In this document: one piece after another, positions 1 to 5,265 of the stretch
Numbering within the stretch: position 1 is the stretch's first letter
Layout of the letters: every line of letters starts with the position of its first letter
Assembly: GCA_030592605.1 (NCBI GenBank)
Contig: JAUVIT010000163.1
Coordinates: 1 to 5,265 of the forward strand
Length of the DNA: 5,265 bases
DNA from: Bacteroidota bacterium
Lineage (GTDB): Bacteria > Bacteroidota > Bacteroidia > Bacteroidales > GCA-2748055
Direction: 5' to 3'
Position numbers and translations under genes: made by a program
The notes under the pieces: generated by a model
What the model was told of the DNA's origin: nothing
Databases searched by the model: none
Seen by the model: only the letters and a program-made list of their open reading frames with translations

Positions 1-2253
1 CTTGGGTTCCGGTTTTTTCCGTACCGAACTATGCTCCACTGCAATCTTTTCCATGATTGCCAGTACACGCTCCGGATCAGTTCCGTAGGCCACTCCCACC
101 CGGATGTCCATCCGGCGGTTTTGATCGGACAGGGTCCAGTTGATCATCTCATTGGAGATCAGGTTGCCATTGGGGACAATTACCTCTGCTCCATCGAAGG
201 TTTTTACCGTAGAGGAACGTAGGCCAATGGAAAGTACTGTGCCCATTAGCGGTCCCACCTGCACCACATCGCCCACGTTGATGGGCCGCTCAAAGGCCAG
301 GATCAGTCCCGAGACAAGGTTATTGAAGATATTCTGCAGGCCAAAACCAATCCCCACCGAAAAGGCACCCAGGACAATGGAGAGGTTGGTCAGGTGCATC
401 CCCGAAGCTGCTGCAGCCAGGAAAAAGCCACCACTGATCAGTACTATCTTCACCATTAGTATCACGGTGCCGGGAATGCCTTTGGCCACTTTCACCCTGT
501 TAAATACATCCTTCTCCAGGATATGACTGGCGATCCTGGAAATCATTATAGAGAGCCAGATCACAAAGACAAAGATCAGGATGCTGCCCAGGGTAATGTC
601 TACGGCCCCGATCTTAATTCCATCTGTAAGGACTCCCCTGCCCCAGTCAAATACAAAATCCTTGATCGTTAATATATTGAGTAGTATGCTTAAAAAGATA
701 AGCAGGAGAAAAACACTGATCAGCCAGGTACTCTTCCGGTAAATCACCTGAAACTCTTCCCGGACCACATTGAGCTTCTGAAAATAATTGCTGGCAAGGG
801 TCAGGTAAATAATGGTCTCAGCAAGTTTGGTGGCGAGCTGGATGGCAATGGCCGTTACGGCGATCTGTAAAGGGATCAGGGCTAAAACCTCGGCCAGCCG
901 GAACAGGCCCACCATGTTGGCGATGATGGCCAGGACTTGCTGCGCCAGGAAGACCACCACCAGTACTCTGAGAAACTTGTATACGACACTATGTTTAATC
1001 AATTGGGCATAGGGTCTCCTTTTATAAATCCAGACAAAGAGCCAGATACTTGCCAGGCTCAGGGCCAGAAGCAGGATCCTGAGCAGGACTCCCGGATGGT
1101 AGGATAGCTCATACAATAAATTCAAGCTGCTTGCTATAACCAGCACAATGACCCAGGTACGGAATACTGTTCCGTAGACCCGGACCATAAGGATGGCCAT
1201 GGGGATCATCAATACCAAGAGGTTGATGGAATAGAACATCAGGGGAAGGTCGGGGATCAGGAACCGGACCATTATGGCCACAATGAAGAGGGTTGAGACC
1301 ACCGGTGAGTTAATGATGACCAGATGCAGTTCCGATAGTTCGAATTTATCTGCAGCAATCAAACGGGAATGGTTCTTCTTGAACCAGAACGTGAAAGCCA
1401 GTAAGGCCAGGAACATCAGAAATGTCTTGATCAGGCCTGCCTTGTATCCCGATTTCAACAGGGCCAGATCGGCTCTGTACGATCCTTTAAACTCCTCCCA
1501 ATGTGATTTTATCAAGTTGTTTTTAAACAGGCTGGAAAGGTCCTTGAAGAAGCCGGGCACATCCCTGTTGAAGATGGTTTCTCCCAGCACCACCTTCTGA
1601 GCCTTCACCCTGGTCGCCAGGTCTTCCAGTTCCGTCTTCTTAAGCGAGAATTCATCCTGCCCCTGCAGAATGAATACCAGGTCGTTCTGGAGCAGGTGCC
1701 TGACTGAGTCAATCCCCTCGAGGGTTCTGTTGATTCGTTCTACCCTTGCTTCCAGAGCTTCATCTTCTGCTCCCTGATCCAGCGTAAGCTGCCACCTTTG
1801 CCTGTTTCCAGAAAGTAGTGCCGTATATTCTTCAATCTCACTTGCGATCGTGGAGAGGCGATCCTGCAAGCCATCAATTTCATTCATATAATACTGGGCA
1901 CGCTGGTTGATCTGATCCAGCTCCCTGGAACTCACATTCTCAAGAGAATAAATGATGGAATCGCCCTGTAAAAAATTAATCTGGGAGAAGAGGGTATCCA
2001 ACTCGCTTGTAAACCGCAAAAGTTCCTCCTTGGGCAAATGCTTCTCCCCTGCTTCTTTGAGAAGCCTGTTGGTGGCTCCAAATTCCCTTGTGATACCCAT
2101 GACCGGAAAAGGTAACAGTGCAACACTATCAATTTCCACCTGGGTAATCTCATTCTGGGTGATCTGTGGAAAAATATCCTGACCGGAGGTCTTGTATGGA
2201 AGAAGGATGATGGTCGTCAGTAGTGCGGAGAGCAGGAGTAATCTCATTTTCAT
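1..2253 (-). CDS. MscS-family mechanosensitive ion channel with long N-terminal extension (3' end outside window)
   Basis: Inner-membrane channel expected to open under membrane tension and release solutes during hypo-osmotic shock. I translated the minus strand by hand: it stays open for 751 codons from ATG at 2253 and runs off the window at base 1, so the C-terminus is missing. Residues 1-24 look like a Sec signal peptide (MKMR, a leucine-rich core, then KTSG before QD). Residues 30-265 are a soluble, Glu/Gln-rich, partly coiled-coil domain, probably periplasmic. About ten hydrophobic segments follow between residues 273 and 613. The MscS core is at about 620-735: the Gly/Ala-rich pore helix GAFSVGIGFGLQNIFNN (629-645), then LAFERPINVGD (652-662), and the beta domain with VIVPNGNLISNEMINW (691-706). 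The long extension resembles MscK/YbiO-type channels rather than the short E. coli MscS. A second in-frame ATG at 2247 is possible. No Shine-Dalgarno is visible. Family assignment is secure; the gating stimulus and ion preference are not readable here. Confidence 0.93.
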   Translation of the reverse strand, partial: MKMRLLLLSALLTTIILLPYKTSGQDIFPQITQNEITQVEIDSVALLPFPVMGITREFGATNRLLKEAGEKHLPKEELLRFTSELDTLFSQINFLQGDSIIYSLENVSSRELDQINQRAQYYMNEIDGLQDRLSTIASEIEEYTALLSGNRQRWQLTLDQGAEDEALEARVERINRTLEGIDSVRHLLQNDLVFILQGQDEFSLKKTELEDLATRVKAQKVVLGETIFNRDVPGFFKDLSSLFKNNLIKSHWEEFKGSYRADLALLKSGYKAGLIKTFLMFLALLAFTFWFKKNHSRLIAADKFELSELHLVIINSPVVSTLFIVAIMVRFLIPDLPLMFYSINLLVLMIPMAILMVRVYGTVFRTWVIVLVIASSLNLLYELSYHPGVLLRILLLALSLASIWLFVWIYKRRPYAQLIKHSVVYKFLRVLVVVFLAQQVLAIIANMVGLFRLAEVLALIPLQIAVTAIAIQLATKLAETIIYLTLASNYFQKLNVVREEFQVIYRKSTWLISVFLLLIFLSILLNILTIKDFVFDWGRGVLTDGIKIGAVDITLGSILIFVFVIWLSIMISRIASHILEKDVFNRVKVAKGIPGTVILMVKIVLISGGFFLAAAASGMHLTNLSIVLGAFSVGIGFGLQNIFNNLVSGLILAFERPINVGDVVQVGPLMGTVLSIGLRSSTVKTFDGAEVIVPNGNLISNEMINWTLSDQNRRMDIRVGVAYGTDPERVLAIMEKIAVEHSSVRKKPEPK

Positions 2254-2263
2254 AGGTCAAGTG

Positions 2264-2297
2264 CTTGGTCATCCAAATCTACAAAATACTATCTTTA
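2264..2297 (+). promoter_or_regulatory. Weak candidate promoter for the dipeptidase gene
   Basis: CTTG at 2264-2267 (3 of 4 to the -33 TTTG) is followed after 22 bases by TATCTTTA at 2290-2297, which matches TAnnTTTG except for the last base. It ends only three bases before the ATG at 2301, so a transcript from here would have almost no leader. It overlaps the opposite-strand -7 box at 2274-2281. Two imperfect halves in an AT-rich gap are weak evidence, and the true promoter could lie further upstream inside the channel gene. Confidence 0.22.
2274..2281 (-). promoter_or_regulatory. Candidate Bacteroidota -7 promoter box for the MscS-type channel gene
   Basis: Read on the minus strand this is TAGATTTG, a perfect match to the Bacteroidota primary-sigma -7 consensus TAnnTTTG. 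It lies 20 bases before the channel ATG at 2253, giving a short leader. I find no convincing TTTG -33 partner at the usual 19-22 base spacing; that region falls inside the start of the divergent dipeptidase gene. The call rests on the -7 match and its position in the only non-coding gap upstream of the gene. Confidence 0.45.
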
Positions 2298-2300
2298 ACG

Positions 2301-3530
2301 ATGCGATTCACCAGACGAAAATTTATCAGGCTCACCTCCAGCGGAATAATCCTGCCACTTATGGGACCCATCAATCTTTTAGCTCAGACAGAAGGCTATG
2401 GCGAGATCGCCCTTAGCGAGGAGGCACTGCAGATCCACAGGGAAGCGCTGGTTATTGACGGTCACAATGATATGCCTGGCAATATCCTTGACAAAAAACT
2501 GAACCTGAAACCCGGCTTTACATTGAATGAAGCGCAGGCTGAATTGCAGACCGATATACCCAGACTCCGGAAAGGGGGCGTGGATGCCCAGGTCTTTGTG
2601 GCATATATATCGCCCGACCATATGCGCACCGGGGGTGGGAACCAGGCCTGCATTGAACAGATTGAGTTGATTCACCAGCTGACAAGATCACACCCCGATG
2701 CGCTGGAGCTTGCCGTTTCAGCAAATGATATTTCGAGGATTGCCAGCCAGGGGAAGATTGCTGCACTGGTGGGTGTGGAAGGCGGACATGCCATGGAGAA
2801 CGATCTGAAGAACCTGGAACGCTACTATGAACTGGGTGCCCGCTACATGACCCTGACTCACAATGAGACCACCGACTGGGCCGATGCCTCATATGATGCA
2901 CCCAGGCACGGGGGACTCTCCTCGTTTGGGAAGAAAGTAGTAAAGTCCATGAATAAGATGGGAATGCTGGTGGATGTATCGCATGCTTCGGACGATACGG
3001 TGCGCGATGTGCTTCGGGTGAGCTCAGCACCGGTAATCGCCTCCCATTCTTCGGCCAAAGCGATCTGTTCGTCACGCCGCAACCTTACAGATGAATTGAT
3101 CAAGGGGATCGCCGGCACGGGCGGAATGGTAATGGTAAACTTCTTTCCTCTCTTTCTTGTTCCCGAGGGAGGAGAAGTGGAAGCACGCTATATAGAACAT
3201 TATACGGCCTTAAGAGCAAAGAATCTGTTGCCCGAAGAGTTCCAGGAGGAGATGAATGCCTGGGAGAAGAGGCAGCCACCCATGCCAGTCTGTTATGTGG
3301 GACACCTGGTCGATCACATCGATCATATTGTGAAGGTGGCCGGGATCGATCACGTGGGGCTCGGTTCGGATTATGACGGGATCACCTATGGACCGGTACA
3401 GATGCCCGATGTAAGCGGATTTCCCTATGTAACACAGGAGCTGCTAAACCGGGGATACAGCACCGAAGAGATAAGAAAAATCCTGGGAGGGAATTTTCTA
3501 AGGGTTCTGAAAGAAGGGGAGAAATCTTAA
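2301..3530 (+). CDS. Tat-exported membrane-type dipeptidase (peptidase family M19)
   Basis: Zinc metallopeptidase of the renal/membrane dipeptidase family, which hydrolyses dipeptides, some with a D-residue at the C-terminal side. The 409-residue protein is full length. Metal and active-site positions are all present: His55 and Asp57 in VIDGHND, bridging Glu160 in VGVEGGH, His228 in DVSHAS, His249 in IASHS, Arg260 in SRRN, Asp357 in GLGSDYDG, plus the C-terminal GGNFLRVLK motif. The ATG at 2301 is chosen over a TTG at 2265 because it opens directly on a twin-arginine signal, TRRKFIRL (Arg5, Arg6), followed by a hydrophobic stretch to about Ala28. This implies folding with metal in the cytoplasm, then export to the periplasm. 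No Shine-Dalgarno is visible. The gene is divergent from the channel gene, and the LRR lipoprotein starts 29 bases after its stop with no terminator between, so the two are probably cotranscribed. Sampled blocks are 57-60% G+C. The natural substrate cannot be read from sequence. Confidence 0.95.
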   Translation: MRFTRRKFIRLTSSGIILPLMGPINLLAQTEGYGEIALSEEALQIHREALVIDGHNDMPGNILDKKLNLKPGFTLNEAQAELQTDIPRLRKGGVDAQVFVAYISPDHMRTGGGNQACIEQIELIHQLTRSHPDALELAVSANDISRIASQGKIAALVGVEGGHAMENDLKNLERYYELGARYMTLTHNETTDWADASYDAPRHGGLSSFGKKVVKSMNKMGMLVDVSHASDDTVRDVLRVSSAPVIASHSSAKAICSSRRNLTDELIKGIAGTGGMVMVNFFPLFLVPEGGEVEARYIEHYTALRAKNLLPEEFQEEMNAWEKRQPPMPVCYVGHLVDHIDHIVKVAGIDHVGLGSDYDGITYGPVQMPDVSGFPYVTQELLNRGYSTEEIRKILGGNFLRVLKEGEKS

Positions 3531-3559
3531 CTTGCACGCCTGAATCAAACCTGTGCAGA

Positions 3560-4606
3560 TTGAAAGTATTAGTAAATATCCTCTTTCTGGCATCCGCATT
3601 GAGCGTCCTGTTCACAAGCTGCGAAAGGGATCCGGATCCGAACGATCCCATAAAAATTGCTGACAAGACCTTTTCAAATGCTCTTTTTAACGGCGCATTG
3701 GATGAGAATGGAGATTTACTAATTATAGATACGGATGAGAATCACAATATCTCCTATATTGAAGCCGAAGCAGTCACCTATCTGAATGTAGGGAATCAAG
3801 GAATTACAGATCTTTCCGGGATAGAAGCATTTATCAATCTTGAATATCTGCATTGCTTTCAGAACGAGCTTCAGGAATTGGATATAAGTGAAAATAGGGC
3901 CCTGGTGGGTTTAAGTTGCTGGCGCAATTCACTGAGCACCCTGGATGTTTCTTCTCTTGCAGATTTAGAGTTTTTGGATTGTGGATTCAATGAGCTTTCT
4001 GTGCTGGATGTAAGCATGAATGAGGCCTTGCTTATGTTGCACTGTTCACGAAATAAAATCACTGCGCTCGATGTAAGTCAAAACTTATTGCTGATAGGCC
4101 TGTATTGCTCCTTTAACCAGCTTACCGAATTGGATGTATCTGGCAATACCGCCTTGATTTCCTTAATGTGTGAATCAAATCAGCTCTCTAACCTGGTTGT
4201 TACCACCAATACTGAATTGAAAGTTCTGGCTTGCACCAACTGCCTCTTATCCAGCCTGGATCTTTCCAATAATCCGGACTTATCCATCCTTAACTGCGGT
4301 GAGAATCAACTCTTGACCCTGGATCTTTCTTCCAATAGCAAACTTGTAGATTTGTATTGTTCTCACAACCAGCTAAGCTCTATTAACACATCAAGTAAAA
4401 TATTTCTCAGACATTTATACTGTGGTTACAACCAGATAACAAGCCTGGATATTTCAAGAAGTTATGATCTCTGGATTCTGGATGTTACGGAGATGCCAAC
4501 ACTGACGGAAGTCTGCGTCTGGGAAATACCTTTCCCTCCCGAACATGTCCTGGTAAACGCAGGGGGCAGTCCCAATGCCTATTTTACTGACGTGTGCAGT
4601 AAGTAA
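3560..4606 (+). CDS. Leucine-rich-repeat lipoprotein with cysteine ladder and EF-hand-like loop
   Basis: Predicted lipid-anchored envelope protein of 348 residues; LRR proteins of this type are usually binding or adhesion modules, and the ligand is unknown. Residues 1-21 form a lipoprotein signal ending in LFTSC with Cys21 as the lipidation site; the next residues, ERDPDPND, are acidic. Residues 57-68 (DTDENHNISYIE) fit a 12-residue EF-hand calcium loop. They lead into EAEAVTYLNV and ITDLSGIEAFINLEYL, a head module familiar from Bacteroidota LRR proteins. About ten 21-residue repeats of the form LxxLxCxxNxLxxLDVSxNxx follow. Cysteines sit at 99, 120, 141, 162, 183, 204, 225, 246, 267 and 288, exactly 21 apart; the next slot, 309, is Val. 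The C-terminus (310-348) is a short non-repeat cap with no recognisable type IX sorting domain. The start is TTG at 3560: no ATG lies in frame between it and the upstream gene, and this start gives a well-formed signal. Sampled blocks are 37-43% G+C, well below the neighbours. It probably shares the dipeptidase transcript. Confidence 0.88.
   Translation: MKVLVNILFLASALSVLFTSCERDPDPNDPIKIADKTFSNALFNGALDENGDLLIIDTDENHNISYIEAEAVTYLNVGNQGITDLSGIEAFINLEYLHCFQNELQELDISENRALVGLSCWRNSLSTLDVSSLADLEFLDCGFNELSVLDVSMNEALLMLHCSRNKITALDVSQNLLLIGLYCSFNQLTELDVSGNTALISLMCESNQLSNLVVTTNTELKVLACTNCLLSSLDLSNNPDLSILNCGENQLLTLDLSSNSKLVDLYCSHNQLSSINTSSKIFLRHLYCGYNQITSLDISRSYDLWILDVTEMPTLTEVCVWEIPFPPEHVLVNAGGSPNAYFTDVCSK
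3857..4426 (+). repeat. Degenerate 63-base coding repeat (21-residue LRR units)
   Basis: Ten consecutive codon-level repeats encode the LRR units of the lipoprotein. The boundaries used here run from the first to the last ladder cysteine, codons 99 to 288. The protein period is strictly 21 residues with no insertion or deletion, but synonymous codons vary freely; the LDxS motif, for example, is written differently in successive units. This points to old, diverged repeats under structural constraint, not a recent tandem expansion. Confidence 0.8.
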
Positions 4607-4610
4607 GAAC

Positions 4611-4653
4611 CAAAAAAAAGCCCCCGGCACAGAGCAGGGGGCGTAAGCTTTTT
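4611..4653. terminator. Bidirectional intrinsic terminator between convergent genes
   Basis: GCCCCC at 4620-4625 pairs with GGGGGC at 4637-4642 around an 11-base loop. On the minus strand the stem is followed at once by a run of eight T (complement of A 4612-4619), a textbook terminator for the sigma factor/membrane protein operon whose last stop codon begins at 4682. On the plus strand the stem is followed by GTAAGC and then five T (4649-4653), and an alternative outer stem AAAAAGC (4615-4621) with GCTTTTT (4647-4653) can form, so it should also end the LRR transcript. It sits 13 bases after the LRR stop. Confidence 0.85.
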
Positions 4654-4662
4654 GTTGGCTTC

Positions 4663-4684
4663 CCGGGCCTATTCCGGGCTTATT
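4663..4684. repeat. Short imperfect tandem repeat (2 x 11 bases) across a stop codon
   Basis: CCGGGCCTATT at 4663-4673 is followed directly by CCGGGCTTATT at 4674-4684, differing at one base, and a further CCG starts at 4685. The second copy contains the stop codon of the minus-strand membrane protein gene (4680-4682). It looks like a small local duplication next to the terminator; no function is evident. Confidence 0.5.
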
Positions 4685-5036
4685 CCGAAACAATCACTTC
4701 GCCATCTTCTGCTTCCCCCTTTGCATCTTTCTCTTCCACCTTGCCATTCATCTTGGCTTCGTACTTCTGCCTCCAATTGCTTTTGGGAAAATCGTCTTCG
4801 CAGCGCTGCTTCCTGATGTGACTTGATCTGTCGCCGTGACCTCTACCAAGCCCCGAAAAGATTATTTTAGAGAGTACCAGTAGTCCAAGGGTCTGCCAGT
4901 AACCGACTACCGGTCCGTTGAACAACTCGGGCACCAGCCAGTTCCAGAGCAACATGACCACGTAGGTGAATCCGAACATGGCGGCTACTCCCAGCACACC
5001 AAAACCTGCATATTTAAATCCTGTTCTTGCTTTCAT
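4680..5036 (-). CDS. Small two-helix membrane protein encoded after an ECF sigma factor
   Basis: Uncharacterised 118-residue protein. Residues 1-9 are short and basic (MKARTGFKY). Two hydrophobic helices follow at about 11-33 and 44-62, separated by a short aromatic/proline loop, WNWLVPELFNGP (31-42). Next comes GLGRGHG and a charged tail (about 66-118) that is basic first and Glu/Lys-rich at the end. By the positive-inside rule both ends should lie in the cytoplasm, leaving the tail free to meet a cytoplasmic partner. It starts 18 bases after the ECF sigma factor stop and ends before a strong terminator, so the two form an operon. I recall similar small proteins with a WNWL(V/M)P motif beside Bacteroidota sigma factors, but know of no established function. 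An anti-sigma or sigma-accessory role is inference from position; no zinc-binding anti-sigma motif or FecR-type domain is visible. ATG at 5036 is the natural start; the preceding bases are A-rich without a Shine-Dalgarno. Confidence 0.82.
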   Translation of the reverse strand: MKARTGFKYAGFGVLGVAAMFGFTYVVMLLWNWLVPELFNGPVVGYWQTLGLLVLSKIIFSGLGRGHGDRSSHIRKQRCEDDFPKSNWRQKYEAKMNGKVEEKDAKGEAEDGEVIVSE

Positions 5037-5054
5037 GATTTCTTGTTTTTATGT

Positions 5055-5265
5055 TTATTTTTCTTTTATTTGATTATATAATTCTCGTAGCTGTTCCCGC
5101 AGGTATGTCACCGCATACCTTTTTCTCGACAGCAGTGTATTGATCCCCTCACCGGTGAGCTCGGAGATCTCCTTAAAACTTAAGTCTTCAAATTCGTTCA
5201 TTACAAACACTTCCCGCTGTGCCTCCGGCAGATGCTCCAGACAGGCCTCGATGGTCTCCCAGATC
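5055..5265 (-). CDS. ECF-type RNA polymerase sigma factor, C-terminal part (5' end outside window)
   Basis: Partial gene: 69 C-terminal residues are visible, ending at a TAA (5055-5057). The part upstream, with regions 2 and 3, lies beyond 5265. The visible part is sigma-70 region 4, which contacts the -35 promoter element: LPEAQREVFVMNEFEDLSF forms the first helices, KEISELTGEG the helix-turn-helix entry, and INTLLSRKRYAVTYLREQL the recognition helix and end. LPEAQREVF and KEISELTG are hallmarks of extracytoplasmic-function sigma factors. NTLLSRKRYAV is a variant I associate with a Bacteroidota subgroup, in place of the more common TVKSRLHRAR. The small membrane protein follows 18 bases later in the same operon. 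The regulon and inducing signal cannot be deduced here. Confidence 0.92.
   Translation of the reverse strand, partial: IWETIEACLEHLPEAQREVFVMNEFEDLSFKEISELTGEGINTLLSRKRYAVTYLREQLRELYNQIKEK

Noticed and set aside
31..2182. Several plus-strand open frames (31-222, 140-526, 812-1012, 1274-1600, 1952-2182) and a minus-strand one at 1932-2153
   Set aside because: All lie inside the channel gene in other frames. Their translations are low-complexity or rich in Arg/Ser/Thr with no recognisable motif, while the 751-codon minus-strand frame has clear family motifs throughout.
2265..2300. Extended dipeptidase start at TTG 2265
   Set aside because: It would add 12 residues (MVIQIYKILSLT) ahead of the twin-arginine motif. 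The ATG at 2301 places that motif at residues 4-11, as expected for a Tat signal.
2192..2416. Plus-strand open frame across the divergent promoter gap
   Set aside because: It overlaps the starts of both divergent genes in the wrong frame and has no protein-like features beyond chance.
2379..3118. Minus-strand open frames opposite the dipeptidase, the longest at 2518-3075 (185 codons), plus 2379-2675, 2462-2653 and 2858-3118
   Set aside because: They are antisense shadows of a GC-rich gene; the translations are Ser/Pro/His/Arg-rich with no domain. The plus-strand gene carries complete M19 catalytic motifs.
3305..3353. Cluster of GATC/ATCGATC words suggesting a DNA repeat or methylation-rich site
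   Set aside because: They encode the repeated Asp-His pairs of VDHIDHI and IDHVG in the dipeptidase, a conserved protein stretch next to the catalytic Asp. No independent DNA-level signal is needed.
3382..4693. Minus-strand open frames at 3382-3666, 3871-4062 and 4454-4693
   Set aside because: The first two are antisense to the dipeptidase end and LRR gene with no family features. The third spans the terminator hairpin and overlaps the ends of two well-supported genes, so it is unlikely to be real.
1..5265. Search by eye for mobile elements, CRISPR arrays, tRNA or riboswitches
   Set aside because: No transposase or integrase frames, no spaced identical repeats and no cloverleaf-like segments were seen. 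Non-coding sequence totals under 200 bases and is accounted for by promoter candidates and the terminator.

Overview
The window looks like chromosomal DNA of a member of the Bacteroidota. The evidence is a cysteine-ladder leucine-rich-repeat lipoprotein of a kind common in that phylum, a TAnnTTTG-type -7 box, an almost complete absence of Shine-Dalgarno sequences before the starts, and an ECF sigma factor with the NTLLSRKRYAV signature I associate with this phylum. Genus cannot be told from this sequence. It is densely coding: five genes, with intergenic gaps of only 18 to 73 bases, and no stretch of 300 bases without a gene. I see no tRNA, rRNA, CRISPR array, insertion sequence or phage gene.

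Layout. (1) 1-2253, minus strand: a large MscS-family mechanosensitive channel. It runs open for 751 codons and leaves the window before its stop. (2) 2254-2300: a 47-base divergent promoter gap. (3) 2301-3530, plus strand: a complete Tat-exported M19 membrane-type dipeptidase with all metal-site residues. (4) 3560-4606, plus strand: a lipoprotein with an EF-hand-like loop and about ten 21-residue leucine-rich repeats, each carrying a cysteine at the same position. It begins with TTG 29 bases after the dipeptidase and is clearly more AT-rich than its neighbours. (5) 4607-4679: a convergent gap with a strong, probably bidirectional terminator. (6) 4680-5036, minus strand: a 118-residue two-helix membrane protein. 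(7) 5055-5265, minus strand: the C-terminal end (region 4) of an ECF sigma factor, upstream of the membrane protein in the same operon.

How they work together. The channel and dipeptidase are divergent and share a very short control region, but no functional link between them is evident. Dipeptidase and LRR protein are probably read from one transcript; both should be exported, one to the periplasm and one lipid-anchored. The sigma factor and small membrane protein form a two-gene transcription unit ending at the shared terminator. The membrane protein could relay or restrain sigma activity from the membrane, but this is inference from position and topology only. Nothing here amounts to a clearly undescribed system. 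The best leads are the regular Cys-ladder LRR lipoprotein with its atypical base composition and start codon, and the uncharacterised sigma-linked membrane protein.
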